Assembly (NCBI GenBank): GCA_963799315.1
Contig: CAWCWP010000001.1
Coordinates: 124,001 to 188,000 of the forward strand
Direction: 5' to 3'
Source of the DNA: Parerythrobacter_A sp963799315
GTDB taxonomy: Bacteria; Pseudomonadota; Alphaproteobacteria; Sphingomonadales; Sphingomonadaceae
DNA length: 64,000 nucleotides
A program made the translations under genes and the position numbers. This document shows, piece after piece, positions 25,096 to 35,213 of this stretch. Numbering within the stretch: position 1 is the first letter of the stretch; the number at the start of each line of letters is the position of its first letter. The notes under the pieces were generated by a model. The model was given only the letters and a program-made list of their open reading frames with translations. It did not search any database and was not told the DNA's origin.

Positions 25096-26169
25096 AGCGC
25101 GCGCAGTGCGGCGGCGGCGGCTTCGGGCATGATGTCGACGGTGAAAACGCCGGTGTGCTGTTCGACCGAGGCGAGATATTTCACCCGCTCCGGCCCGCGC
25201 AGCAGCGGGTAGAACTGGATGGTCAGGTGATAGGGTGCGGCATCGGCATCGACAGAGGGGGCCGCAGGCGCGGTATGCACCGCCATCATCGCGGGCATGG
25301 CCTGCCCGAACAGCGCATCGTAGCGTCGCGTTACATCGCCCATCAGCGCGGCGATGCCGTCCAGCTCCTCCACCGTGCAATCGGCCAGTTGTGGGCGGGC
25401 AATGTCGGGTGCGATCCAGACTTCGTAAGGGAAGCGGGCGAAGCGGGGGCACCATGCGGTGACACCGCCCTCTCGCGCAATCGCATAGTCCGACTGCGAG
25501 GCGTCCGATCTCCGCCGACAGGTCATAGCCGCGCGCGAACGCATCGGCGGCGCGTTGCTGCACCGGCGGGACATGCGGGAAGCCGTAGATCTGGCCGTGC
25601 GGGTGGTGCAGCGTCGTGCCGACTGCTTCGCCCCGGTTCTCGAACGGCAGCACGCAGCGGCATCCGGCGGCAAACAGCGCGGCGGTCCGGTCGATCCATG
25701 CCGACAGCAATAGCGCGCGGCGGTCCTGCCCGATGGTGTGCAGGCTGCCTTCCGGCTCGGGCGTATAGACCACCACTTCGCACGCGCCGGTGGCGGGCTT
25801 GGCGTTGATGCCGGGCAGGGGCGACGGGTCGGGTGCGGCGGGATGGAAAGCGGCGAATTTGTTGTCGAAGACCGCCAGCTCGAAATCGGCGAAGGGTATT
25901 TCGGTGGGTGCGGCACCGGGCAGGGTCGGGGCAAGCGGGTCGGCACTGGCCGCAGGTTTGTAGGTCCGGTTCTGGCGATGCGCGGCGTAGACGTTCCATT
26001 CGTCGCGCAAGGGATGATGGCGCAGCTCGCCACCGGTCGCGACCGGATCGCTGGCCTGCGGTTGCAGCGGCTGGTCGTGCGGCGTCCGGCCATACAGGTG
26101 CAGCATCCGCCCGTCTGCCTTGGCGATGCTCCGGCGGAATACGGGCGCAGCTGATCCGTCCAGCTGCAC
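25092..26169 (-). CDS. galT: Galactose-1-phosphate uridylyltransferase (frameshifted)
   Basis: GalT exchanges UMP between UDP-glucose and galactose-1-phosphate (Leloir pathway). The catalytic HxH is in 'HHPHGQIYGFPHVP', and 'DEWNVYAAHRQNRTYKP' is the uridine-binding region. The start is GTG 26169 after an AGG ribosome site. Around 25500 the frame shifts by the equivalent of one extra base; the second half ('WCPRFARFPYEVWIAP', 'HLTIQFYPLLRG') reads to 25092. The restored length is about 358 residues, normal for the family. It lies 12 bp after glpD and overlaps galK. Confidence 0.9.
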
Positions 26170-26180
26170 CTGCCTGTCGC

Positions 26181-27656
26181 TCAACGGCCTGCGCCTGTTC
26201 GCGCGAACCATTCTTCCAGCGCGGCAATGCCCGCCTCGCCCAGATGCAGCCCCAGCTTGCTACGCCGCCACAGCACGTCGTCCAGCGTTCGGGCAAACTC
26301 GGCATCGCGCAGATAGCGCAGCTCGGCCTCCAGCACGCCGGGCGCGGCAACGGTCAGGTCCGCGCCATCGCCAAGGATGCGCGAAACGCGGGTACCGTAG
26401 GCGCGGCACAGGCGAGTGCAGAGCGCCGGGGCAAGATCAGGATGGCGTGCGGCGGTCTGCGCAACCAGAGCATCGAACCCGTCCACCGCAAAGTCGCCGC
26501 CGGGCAGGACGGCGTCGGCAGTCCAGTCGTCTTCGGCCACTCCGAACCGTCGCAGCGCGGCCTCGGCCAGCTTGCGATAGGTGGTGATCTTGCCGCCGAA
26601 AACCGACAGGATCGGCGCGCCCGTCCTGTCATCATATTCGAAGGTATAGTCGCGCGTGACGGTGGCGTTGTTGCGCGACAGATCGTCGTAAAGCGGGCGC
26701 ACGCCGGAATAGCTCGAAACCGCATCGGCGGGCGCGACCGGCACGCGCAGATATTCGTTCACCGCGTCGCAGATATAGGCTGCCTCGTCGTCCGAAATGG
26801 CGACGCCGCCTGCATCGCCGGTGAACCCGACATCGGTGGTGCCGACCAGCGTGAAGTCGCGCTCATACGGGATGGCGAAGACGATCCGGTCGTCGCGGTT
26901 CTGGAAGATGTAGGCATGGTCGCCCGCGCACAGGCGCGGGAAGATCAGGTGGCTCCCCTTTACCAGCCGCAGATTGGCGTGCTGCTGGCCCGGAATGGCG
27001 AGGCCCAGCACGCCATCGACCCACGGCCCGGCGGCGTTCACCACGCGGCGCGCGGCGACCTGCTCTTCCGCGCCACCGGCATTGCGCAAAGTCGCGTCCC
27101 AGCGGTCGGCGTGGCGCGTCAGGCGTACGCATTCGGTGCGGGTGCGGATATCCGCGCCGCGTTCCTTCGCATCGACGCAGTTCAGCACCACCAGCCGCGC
27201 ATCCTCCACCCAGCAGTCCGAATATTCGAACCCGGTGCGCAGCCGGTCCTGCAACACCTTGCCATGCGGGGCATCGCGCAGATCGAGCGTGCGCGTCGGC
27301 GGCAGCAGCTTGCGCCCGCCGATATGGTCGTAAATCGCGAGGCCGAGCCGCAGCAGCCATTTCGGGCGCAGGCCGCTGTCATGCGGCAGGACGAAGCGCA
27401 GCGGCCAGACGATGTGTGGCGCGATCTTGAGCAGTCGCTCGCGCTCGATCAGGCTTTCGCGCACCAGCCGGAATTCGTAATGCTCGAGATAGCGCAGGCC
27501 GCCATGCACCAGCTTGGTGCTGGCACTGCTGGTGTGCTGCGCCAGGTCGTCCTTTTCCACCAGCATCGTGGACAGCCCGCGCCCCGCCGCATCGCGCGCA
27601 ATGCCCGCACCGTTGATGCCGCCGCCAATGACCAGCAAGTCCAAGATGTCAGCCAT
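26181..27656 (-). CDS. glpD: FAD-dependent glycerol-3-phosphate dehydrogenase
   Basis: A 491-residue flavoprotein that oxidises sn-glycerol-3-phosphate to dihydroxyacetone phosphate and passes electrons to quinone. 'LLVIGGGINGAGIARDAAG' is the FAD-binding fold and 'STKLVHGGLRYLEHYEF' the family signature; the C-terminal domain is complete. It overlaps the alpha-galactosidase stop and lies 11 bp from galT. A glycerol enzyme inside a galactose operon suggests a galactosyl-glycerol substrate; no glycerol kinase is in the window. Confidence 0.95.
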   Translation of the reverse strand: MADILDLLVIGGGINGAGIARDAAGRGLSTMLVEKDDLAQHTSSASTKLVHGGLRYLEHYEFRLVRESLIERERLLKIAPHIVWPLRFVLPHDSGLRPKWLLRLGLAIYDHIGGRKLLPPTRTLDLRDAPHGKVLQDRLRTGFEYSDCWVEDARLVVLNCVDAKERGADIRTRTECVRLTRHADRWDATLRNAGGAEEQVAARRVVNAAGPWVDGVLGLAIPGQQHANLRLVKGSHLIFPRLCAGDHAYIFQNRDDRIVFAIPYERDFTLVGTTDVGFTGDAGGVAISDDEAAYICDAVNEYLRVPVAPADAVSSYSGVRPLYDDLSRNNATVTRDYTFEYDDRTGAPILSVFGGKITTYRKLAEAALRRFGVAEDDWTADAVLPGGDFAVDGFDALVAQTAARHPDLAPALCTRLCRAYGTRVSRILGDGADLTVAAPGVLEAELRYLRDAEFARTLDDVLWRRSKLGLHLGEAGIAALEEWFARTGAGR

Positions 27657-29765
27657 CGACAGCCTCCAGCCCCAGCAGCAGGCAGGTATCGGGCATGGTG
27701 CGGGGAAGGGTAAAACCGTGGTCCATCAGAACCGCACCGCTGGCAACGGGCGGCGGCGGGGTCAAGGCGGCGGCGGGATCGAACGCGGCATAGCTGGCGC
27801 GATAGGCCTGCGCCGGGTCGAGCCCAGCCAACCTGAGGCGCGGCGGGTGCGTTGCCGGATTTTCGTTTACAGTCGCTATCGAATACAACGCCGTTCGCCC
27901 GTCGTTATCGACGCAGCCCTGCGCGATCAGATGCGGCGGTGTCTCCAGCCGGTAATGCGCGCCGTCATGGATCAGCGCGCGATGGGTCTTATGGAAGGCG
28001 ATCGCAGCGGCAAGGATCGCGCGGTCGGCGGCGCTTTCCTGTGCCGGGTCAAGCTCCACACCCATATGGCCGAACACCGCCGAGGCCGCGCGATAGGCCA
28101 TGTCGAACCGCCGCCCGGTGATATGGCACCGCTCCGGCCCGACATGGTTGCCCAGCATCGCCAGCGGCAGGAAATGCGCGGCGCCGCGCATGATGGTGTG
28201 GCGGGTGCGGGCATCGTTGTTGTCGCTGGTCCAGACGCGGTCGGTGCGGCGCAGGATTTCCCAGTCCGCCCGCGCCCCGCCGGAGGAACAGCTCTCGATT
28301 TCGAGGCCGGGGCAGGCGGCGCGGATGCGGTCGATCAGGGCGTAAAGGCTGCGCACCTGCCGGTGCATCACAGCGCGCCCGTCCGCCCCGCCGGGGTGCT
28401 GGATATCGCGGTTCATGTCCCATTTCAGGTAGGCGACATCGTTTTCCCGCACGAGCGATGTTATCCGCTCGAACAGGTGATCGCTGACGGCGCTTTGCGT
28501 CAGGTCGAGCGGTAATTGGTGGCGCGAGGCGATCTGGTCCACGCCATTCGCGCCCAGCACCCAGTCGGGATGCGCGCGGTAGAGGTCGCTGTCCGGGTTC
28601 ACCATTTCGGGTTCGACCCACAGTCCGAATTCCATGCCCAGTTCGCGGACACGGTCGGCAAGCGGGCGCAGGCCGTTCGGATAGGCATCCGCCGACACCG
28701 TCCAGTCGCCAAGCCCCGCGCGCTCGTTTCGCCGCGCGCCGAACCAGCCGTCGTCCAGCACGAACCGCTCCGCACCCAGCGCCGCCGCCTGCTCGGCCAG
28801 CGCCATCATGCGCGCTTCGGAATGGTCGAAATACACCGCTTCCCACGTGTTGAAATGCACCGGACGCGAAGTTGTCCGGACAACTTCGCTGCGCAGGTTT
28901 TGCCGGACGAAGCGGTGTAAACGACGTGTTGCTTCGCCATAGCCTGCCTCCGATATCGTGCAGTGCATCAGCGGCCCGCGATAGGTTTCGCCCGGTGCAA
29001 GGCGCATCTCGCCCGGCAGCAGCAGTTCGCCCATCTGAAGCATGGCCCCGCCATCCGCGCCGGTATCGACGCGCAGGCGGTGATTGCCGCTCCACGCCAA
29101 GTGGCAAGCCGCAGCCAGGCCAGCCTTTTCGCTCGTTTCCGGCGTGCCGAAATACAGGCCGGGATAGCTAGCATGGCCCGGTCCGCCCGGAGCGGTTCTC
29201 CAGCAGGAACGTGCCGCGTGGCCGGTCTAGTGTCTGCATCGCGAACTCGCCCGCCCATTGCCCGCCGAAAGCTGGTGATGCGCGTCAGTCGGTCGTCCAG
29301 CGGCAGGCACAGCGCTGCGCACCATTCCAGCGCGAAGGGCGCATCGCCGCGATTGGTCAGAGCGGTTTCCACCGACAGGACGCCGCTTGCTTCGTCGATG
29401 GTGAAGCAATGCGCGGTTTCCATGCCGCATGTCCTGTCTTCGCACACCACGCGCGCGCTGTTCGGCGAGACATCGCAGACCTCGACTACGCGCAAGTCGG
29501 TCGCCCAGTCCTGCCCGTCGCGATGGCCCAGCAAACCCGGCGCGGCATGCCCGCTCGCCAGCGTATTGAGAAAAGATGGCGCGATCGGCACTTCGGGTCC
29601 GCCTGGCGCATGGGCGCGGTGCAGGAGCGGGGCGAGCGAATTGTCACGCGGATAGCCGTCGCCTGCGCCCCAGCCGAGCACGCGGGGCCGCCCGCCGGTC
29701 GCAATGTGCAGCGCCAGCCATGTGCCACCGGCTGACAGGACAAGGTCGGAAGTGCGCGTAGCCAT
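27649..29765 (-). CDS. Alpha-galactosidase, GH36 (two frameshifts)
   Basis: A GH36 retaining alpha-galactosidase of about 705 residues. The nucleophile Asp is in 'YLKWDMNRDI', the acid/base region in 'ESCSSGGARADWE', and 'FVLDDGWFGARR' and 'EPEMVNPDSDLY' are family-typical. The N-terminal beta-sandwich starts at ATG 29765 ('MATRTSDLVLS'). Shifts near 29266 (after 'RITSF', leading to 'GGQWAGEF') and near 29178 (after 'NRSGRTG', leading to 'HASYPGLYFG') each equal one extra base. No signal peptide is seen, so the enzyme is probably cytoplasmic and acts after uptake. Confidence 0.9.
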
Positions 29766-29845
29766 CGCGCAATCGCCTAGCCGGTGGCCCCATGCTTGCC
29801 AACGCGCGTGCAAGCGTCGAACAGGCTGGGAAAAAGGGAGCCGGG

Positions 29846-31274
29846 ATGTTTGATACCGTACAGCTGGGCGTTTTCCTCGCCATCAGCGCCGCCATCGCGC
29901 TGGCGACGTGGCTGCATTGCCGGGGCAAGGTGGCTGGTACCGAGACGACTGGTCACGACTACTTCCTCGCGCGCGGCGGGCTGAGCTGGTATTTTGTGGC
30001 CGGGTCCATCACGCTGACCAATCTCAGCACCGACCAGCTGGTCGGCATGAACGGCAACCAGATGGCGCTGCTGGCATGGTGGGAATTCGCCGCCGTCATT
30101 GGTCTGCTCATTCTCGCCTTCGTCTTCCTGCCCGTATATTACCGCGAGCAATGCACCACCACGACGGAACTGTTGCAGAAGAAATACGGTGATCCGCATA
30201 TCCGCGCGCTGATCTCGGTGCTGTTCCTGTTCGGTAACCTGTTCATCTTCCTGCCCGCGATCCTGTATGGCGGGTCGCTGTTCCTGCTGTCGCTGGTCGG
30301 TATCGATGCGGACTTGCCGACCATCCTGACCGTTTCGGCAGTGCTGGCGGTGGTCGGTGCGGCCTATGCCATCGTGGGCGGCCTGCGGGCGGTCGCGGTC
30401 AGCGATACCTATTCCGGCGTGCTGATCCTGGGGCTGGCGCTGGTGGTGGTGTGGCTGGCGCTGTCCGCCATCGATTTCGACTTGTCGGGCGTGCCGGCGG
30501 ACCGGCTGACGCTGGTGGGCGGCGATGACAGCCCGATCCCGTGGCATACCCTGCTGACGGGCATGATCTTCATCCAGACCTTCTACTGGTCCACCAACCA
30601 GACCATCACGCAGCGGGCGATGGCCGCGCCCAGCATCGGCGAGGCGCAGAAGGGCGTGCTGGTCGCGGCGGGCATCCGCTTGCTGATCGTGCCGCGTTAT
30701 CGTGGTGGTGCCGGGCATCGTGTCCTACAAGCTGTTCGGCGATGTCGGCGACGCGGCCTATGGCATGGTGGTGGGCGCGGTGCTGCCGACATGGCTTTCG
30801 GGCGCGTTCGCCGCAGCCATCGCGGCGGCGGTGCTGACGACGTTCAACTCCATCCTCAACGCGTCCGCTGCGCTGTATGTGTGCGATATTCACCAAGCCT
30901 ATGTCGGCAAGGCGCGCAGCGTGCAAAAACTGAGCGCGGCGGTGTCCATCGTCATGTCGGTGCTGGCGATTGCGCTGGTGCCGTTCTTCGCCAGCCAGGA
31001 AAGCATCATCAACACGGTGCAGCAGCTTTACGGCCTGCTCTCAATGCCGATATTGAGCGCCTTCATCGTCGGCCTCGCGTTCCGCAATGTGGATGCCAAG
31101 GCGGCGATGCTGGGTGTGCTGGCGGGCGTGGCGTTCTATGCGTTTTTCAGCATGGTGTGGCAGCCGCTGCACTATATCCACGGCATGTTCTTCACCTTGC
31201 TGCTGTCGGTCGGCGTATCGCTGTTGGCGAACCGGCTGGTATTTGCGCGTCGTGCGCAGCTTGCCTTCGGATGA
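29846..31274 (+). CDS. Sodium/solute symporter, SSS (SGLT) family (frameshifted)
   Basis: A sodium-coupled sugar transporter-type protein of about 476 residues with many membrane helices. 'DYFLARGGLSWYFVAGSITLTNLSTDQLVG' spans the SSS core, and 'WSTNQTITQRAMAA' is the sodium/sugar region seen in bacterial SGLT relatives. ATG 29846 follows GGGAG. The frame shifts near 30695 (an extra G in CCGCGTTATCG); the rest, 'GIVSYKLFG...TFNSILNASAAL', runs to TGA 31274. It is divergent from the alpha-galactosidase, so it probably imports that operon's galactoside. Confidence 0.9.
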
Positions 31275-32352
31275 GCAAGCCAGCACCCTCCGGTTGGCTG
31301 CTGCTGGACAAGCCGCGCGGGCTTGGCTCGACGCAAGCGGTGGCGGCGGTGAAGCGAAACTTGCGAGAAGGTGGCTATGCCAAGACCAAGGTCGGACATG
31401 GCGGCACGCTGGACCCGCTGGCGGAAGGCGTGCTGCCAATTGCGCTGGGCGAGGCGACCAAGCTGGCGGGCCGGATGCTCGATGCGCGCAAGGTTTACGA
31501 TTTCACCATCCAGTTCGGCGAGGAAACCGATACGCTCGACACCGAAGGCACGGTGACGGCCCGGTCCGACCGCCGCCCGCCGATGGCAGCGGTTGCGGCG
31601 ATCTGCGAACATTTCACCGGCGAAATCGAGCAGGTGCCACCTGCGTATTCCGCGCTGAAAGTGGATGGCAAGCGGGCCTATGACCGGGCGCGAGCGGGCG
31701 AGGATGTGGAACTGGCATCGCGGCAGGTGACAGTATTCTCTCTCTTCCTCCCCATCACCGATGGGGAGGGGAACCACGAAGTGGTGGAGGGGTCTCTTCG
31801 TCTGCCGAAAGTGACCCCTCCACCACTTCCGGCGGTCCCCCTCGCCGAAAAATCGGGGAGGAATTGGTGTCCGCCTTTGCCACCACTCTTGGCCGCCCGG
31901 ACCCCTACGATCCGCAGATGCCGCTGGAACTCGCCGATGCCATCACCCTGCGCGCCGAAGTCAGCAAGGGCACCTATATCCGCAGCCTGGCGCGCGATAT
32001 CGCGCGGGCGCTGGGCACGGTCGGTCATGTTACGTATCTGCGGCGCACGCAGGCGGGGCCGTTTGCCGAGCGACAGGCGATTTCGCTGGACAAACTCAAT
32101 ACAATCGCTAGTGGCGCGAGCCTTGAAGACCTCCTCCTGCCGCTGGAGGCGGGGCTGGACGACATCCCGGCCCTGCATCTCGATCCGGAAAGCGCGCAGG
32201 CGGTCCGCCAGGGCCGGGTCGTTTCCGGATTGCCCCAACCCGACGGGCTTTATTTCGCGACGCTGGCCGATGTGCCCGTGGCGCTGGTGGAGATCGAAGG
32301 CGGTGCCACACGCGTGGTGCGGGGTTTCAACTTTCCCGATGTCGCTGAGTAG
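31271..32352 (+). CDS. truB: tRNA pseudouridine-55 synthase carrying an internal palindromic element
   Basis: TruB makes pseudouridine 55 in tRNA T-loops. The catalytic Asp is in 'HGGTLDPLAEGVLPIALGEATK' and the tRNA-binding 'AEVSKGTYIRSLARDIA' is intact. Between 'ASRQVTVFSL' and 'PYDPQMPLELADAITLR' about 130 bp are inserted, including a 119-bp imperfect palindrome (31745-31863). The frame differs before and after it. Both frames are open across the element, so the shift point is not fixed. The start overlaps the upstream symporter stop by four bases (ATGA), an unnatural-looking join, because truB usually follows rbfA. Confidence 0.9.
31745..31863. repeat. 119-bp imperfect palindromic element inside truB
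   Basis: The left arm (31745-31794) and right arm (31813-31863) pair over about 50 bases with an 18-base loop. The arms share outer TTCCTCCCC and inner AGTGGTGGAGGGGTC blocks, with mismatches in between. The sequence type (CCCCTCCACCAC / GTGGTGGAGGGG) resembles small intergenic palindromic repeats of sphingomonads, here within a coding region and free of stop codons in two plus-strand frames. No second copy was seen in the window. Confidence 0.8.
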
Positions 32353-32367
32353 AAAGACGACGACGTT

Positions 32368-32637
32368 ATGACGATTGCAGCCGACGAAAAAACCAGGATC
32401 ATCCAGGAAAACGCGCGCGATGAAAAGGACACGGGCAGCCCCGAAGTCCAGGTCGCCATCCTGACGCAGCGTATCCGCAACCTGACCGACCACTTCAAGG
32501 AAAACCACAAGGACAACCATTCGCGCCGTGGTTTGCTGGCGATGGTCAACCGCCGCCGCAGCCTGCTGGCCTATCTCAAGGACAAGGATCTGGGCCGGTA
32601 CAACGACCTGATCCAGAAGCTGGGCCTGCGGAAATAA
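32368..32637 (+). CDS. rpsO: 30S ribosomal protein S15
   Basis: The 89-residue S15 binds 16S rRNA helices in the 30S platform. 'DTGSPEVQVAILTQRI', 'DNHSRRGLLAMVNRRR' and 'LAYLKDKDLGRYNDLI' are classic. It starts 15 bp after truB and is followed by a terminator hairpin, then pnp, the usual truB-rpsO-pnp order. Confidence 0.98.
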   Translation: MTIAADEKTRIIQENARDEKDTGSPEVQVAILTQRIRNLTDHFKENHKDNHSRRGLLAMVNRRRSLLAYLKDKDLGRYNDLIQKLGLRK

Positions 32638-32659
32638 ACACAAAATAACGAATGTTCGG

Positions 32660-32687
32660 AACGGCTCCCATGCGGGGGCCGTTTCTG
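32660..32687 (+). terminator. Rho-independent terminator after rpsO
   Basis: A stem AACGGCTCCC / GGGGGCCGTT (one G-T pair) with a four-base loop is followed by TTTCTGT, 22 bp after the rpsO stop. It could also attenuate read-through into pnp. Confidence 0.7.
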
Positions 32688-32741
32688 TATGGACGACGAG
32701 AAAAGGGGCAACGGCTTTCCGCAATTCGGCGGACCACCCTT

Positions 32742-32823
32742 GGGGCGCATACCGTGCCCCGCACCGGACCGGGACGGCATACCCGGATGCAAGACACCCG
32801 CGCACGCAATTTGGCGGTGCGGG
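32742..32823 (+). promoter_or_regulatory. Possible structured pnp leader
   Basis: Between the rpsO terminator and the pnp ATG lie two hairpin candidates, GGGGCGC-N5-GTGCCCC at 32742-32760 and a CCCGCGCACGC/GCGGTGCGGG pair at about 32797-32823. In enterobacteria a pnp leader hairpin is processed by RNase III for autoregulation; a like role here is only an inference from position. Confidence 0.3.
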
Positions 32824-32838
32824 ACGTAAGGAAAATAC

Positions 32839-35123
32839 ATGTTCGACAAGAAAACCGTATCGATCGAATGGGGCGGAAAAACCCTCACGCTCGAAACCGG
32901 CCAGATCGCCCGTCAGGCAGACGGCGCCGTGCTGGCCACCTATGGCGAAACCGTGGTGCTGTGCGCCGTGACCGCCGCCAAATCCGTGCGCGAAGGGCAG
33001 GATTTCTTCCCGCTGACCGTGCATTACCAGGAAAAGTTCTCCGCCGCCGGACGCATTCCGGGCGGCTTCTTCAAGCGCGAAGGCCGCGCGACCGAAAAGG
33101 AAACGCTGACCAGCCGCCTTATCGACCGGCCCTGCCGTCCGCTGTTCCCCGAAGGGTTCTACAACGAAATCAACGTGATCTGTCAGGTCATGTCCTATGA
33201 CGGCGAAACCGAGCCGGACATCGTCGCGATGATCGCCGCATCGGCTGCGCTGACGATTTCGGGCGTGCCGTTCATGGGCCCGATCGGCGCAGCGCGCGTC
33301 GGCTTCGTCGATGGCGACTATGTGCTGAACCCCACCGTTTCCGACATCTTCGAAGAAGGCCGCCTCGACCTCGTCGTTGCCGCCACGCAGGATGCGGTGA
33401 TGATGGTGGAATCCGAAGCCAAGGAGCTCAGCGAAGAAGAAATGCTGGGTGCGGTCATGTTCGCGCATGACGAAAGCCGCAAGGTTATCGGCGCGATCAT
33501 CGACCTGGCCGAACAGGCCGCCAAGGAACCGTGGGACGTTGCCACCGGCGATGATGGCGCGGACGTTAAGGAAAGAGCTGCGCGGTATCGTCGGCGACGA
33601 CATCGCCGCCGCTTACAAGCTGACCGACAAGTCGGAACGCTCCGACGCTCTGAACGCGGCGCGTGCCAAGGCTAAGGAAGCCTTTGCCGATGCCGACGGG
33701 CAGGAACAGATGACGGCCGGCAAGGCGGTCAAGAAGCTGGAAGCGGAAATCGTGCGCGGTGCCATCCTCAAGGACGGCCAGCGTATCGACGGACGCAAGA
33801 CCGACGAGGTTCGCCCGATCGAGGCGATGGTCGGCCTGCTCCCCCGCACGCACGGTTCCGCCTTGTTCACGCGCGGCGAAACACAGGCGATCTGCACCAT
33901 CACGCTCGGCACCAAGGATGCCGAGCAGATGATCGACGGGCTGGAAGGTCTTTCGTACAACCCCTTCATGCTGCACTATAACTTCCCGCCCTATTCGGTC
34001 GGCGAAGTGGGTCGCTTCGGCTTCACCAGCCGCCGCGAGACGGGTCACGGCAAGCTGGCATGGCGTGCGCTGCACCCCGTGCTGCCGAACCACGAGGACT
34101 TCCCCTATACGATCCGCGTCCTGTCCGACATCACCGAAAGCAACGGCTCGTCCTCGATGGCGACGGTATGCGGCGGCTGTCTGGCGATGATGGATGCCGG
34201 TGTTCCCATCGAACGTCCGGTATCGGGCATCGCGATGGGGCTGATCCTGGAAGGCGACAACTTCACCGTGCTGTCCGACATCCTGGGTGACGAAGACCAC
34301 CTGGGCGACATGGACTTCAAGGTGGCAGGTTCCGCCGAGGGCATCACCAGCCTCCAGATGGATATCAAGGTCGCGGGCATCACGCGCGAGATCATGGAAA
34401 CCGCGCTGGAACAGGCGAAGGCCGGTCGTGACCACATCCTTGGCGAAATGGACAAGGCGCTGGGCACTTCGCGCGGCGAAGTCAGCAAGCATGCCCCGCG
34501 CATCGAGACGATCCAGATCGACAAGGCGAAGATCCGCGACATCATCGGCACCGGCGGCAAGGTCATCCGCGAAATCGTGGCCGAAACCGGTGCGAAGGTG
34601 GATATCGACGACGAAGGCGTCATCAAGATCAGCAGCAGCGACGGCGAGCAGATCGAAGCGGCCAAGCGCTGGATCGAAGGCATCGTCGAGGAAGCCGAGA
34701 TCGGCAAGATCTATACCGGCAAGGTCGTCAACATCGTCGATTTCGGTGCATTCGTGAACTTCATGGGCGGCAAGGACGGTCTCGTCCATGTGTCCGAAAT
34801 GAAGAACGAGCGCGTCGAGAAGCCGACGGATGTCGTCTCCGAAGGCCAGGAAGTGAAGGTCAAGGTGCTGGAAATCGACAGCCGCGGCAAGGTCCGCCTG
34901 TCGATGCGCGTCGTCGACCAAGACACCGGCGAAGAGCTGGAAGACACCCGGCCCCCGCGCGAAAAGCGTGAAGGCGGCGGCGGTGGCGGCAGTCGTGGGG
35001 GCGACCGGCGCGGGCCACGCTCCGGCGGCGGCGGCCGCGGTGGGTGGGGACGACGGTGGCGGCAGCGGCAACAAAGGTGGCGGCGGTGACGCCGGTGGCC
35101 TGCCGGACTTCTTGAAGGACTGA
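32839..35123 (+). CDS. pnp: Polyribonucleotide nucleotidyltransferase (two frameshifts)
   Basis: PNPase is the 3'-5' phosphorolytic exoribonuclease of the degradosome. Two RNase PH domains ('EKFSAAGRIPGGFFKREG' and 'YNFPPYSVGEVGRFG' regions), the KH domain ('IRDIIGTGGKVIREI') and the S1 domain ('GKVVNIVDFGAFVNF') are complete. A shift near 33570 is explained by one extra G (GTTAAGGAAAGAG; 'DVKKELRGIVGDD' expected). A second near 35045 moves the Gly-rich tail out of frame, since the typical end 'GLPDFLKD' reads to TGA 35121-35123. The open frame alone would stop at 35089. The restored length is about 761 residues. Confidence 0.95.
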
Positions 35124-35161
35124 CGTAAAACGTCACTCCTGCATTCGCAGGGGCCGGTATC

Positions 35162-35194
35162 AAAAAGGGTCGCGGCGTTGTCGCGGCCCTTTTT
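35162..35194 (+). terminator. Rho-independent terminator after pnp
   Basis: AAAAAGGGTCGCG (35162-35174) pairs with CGCGGCCCTTTTT (35182-35194) around a 7-base loop and ends in a run of five T, 39 bp after the restored pnp stop. This closes the housekeeping block. Confidence 0.88.
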
Positions 35195-35213
35195 CGTGCG
35201 CTAAGGGAAACCG

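Noticed and set aside
24061..26211. A 716-codon frame that looks like a GalT-GalK fusion protein.
   Set aside because: The GalT half switches frame near 25500 and its true C-terminus ('YHLTIQFYPLL...') lies in another frame ending at 25092, overlapping the galK GTG. The fusion is an artefact of a one-base shift.
29792..32371. An 859-codon frame joining the SSS symporter to TruB.
   Set aside because: The symporter's C-terminal helices read in a different frame (30702-31274), and truB has its own ATG at 31271. The fusion arises from the frameshift near 30695.
33566..35074. A 502-codon minus-strand ORF opposite pnp.
   Set aside because: It is a shadow ORF mirroring PNPase codons; no conserved motif and no ribosome site.
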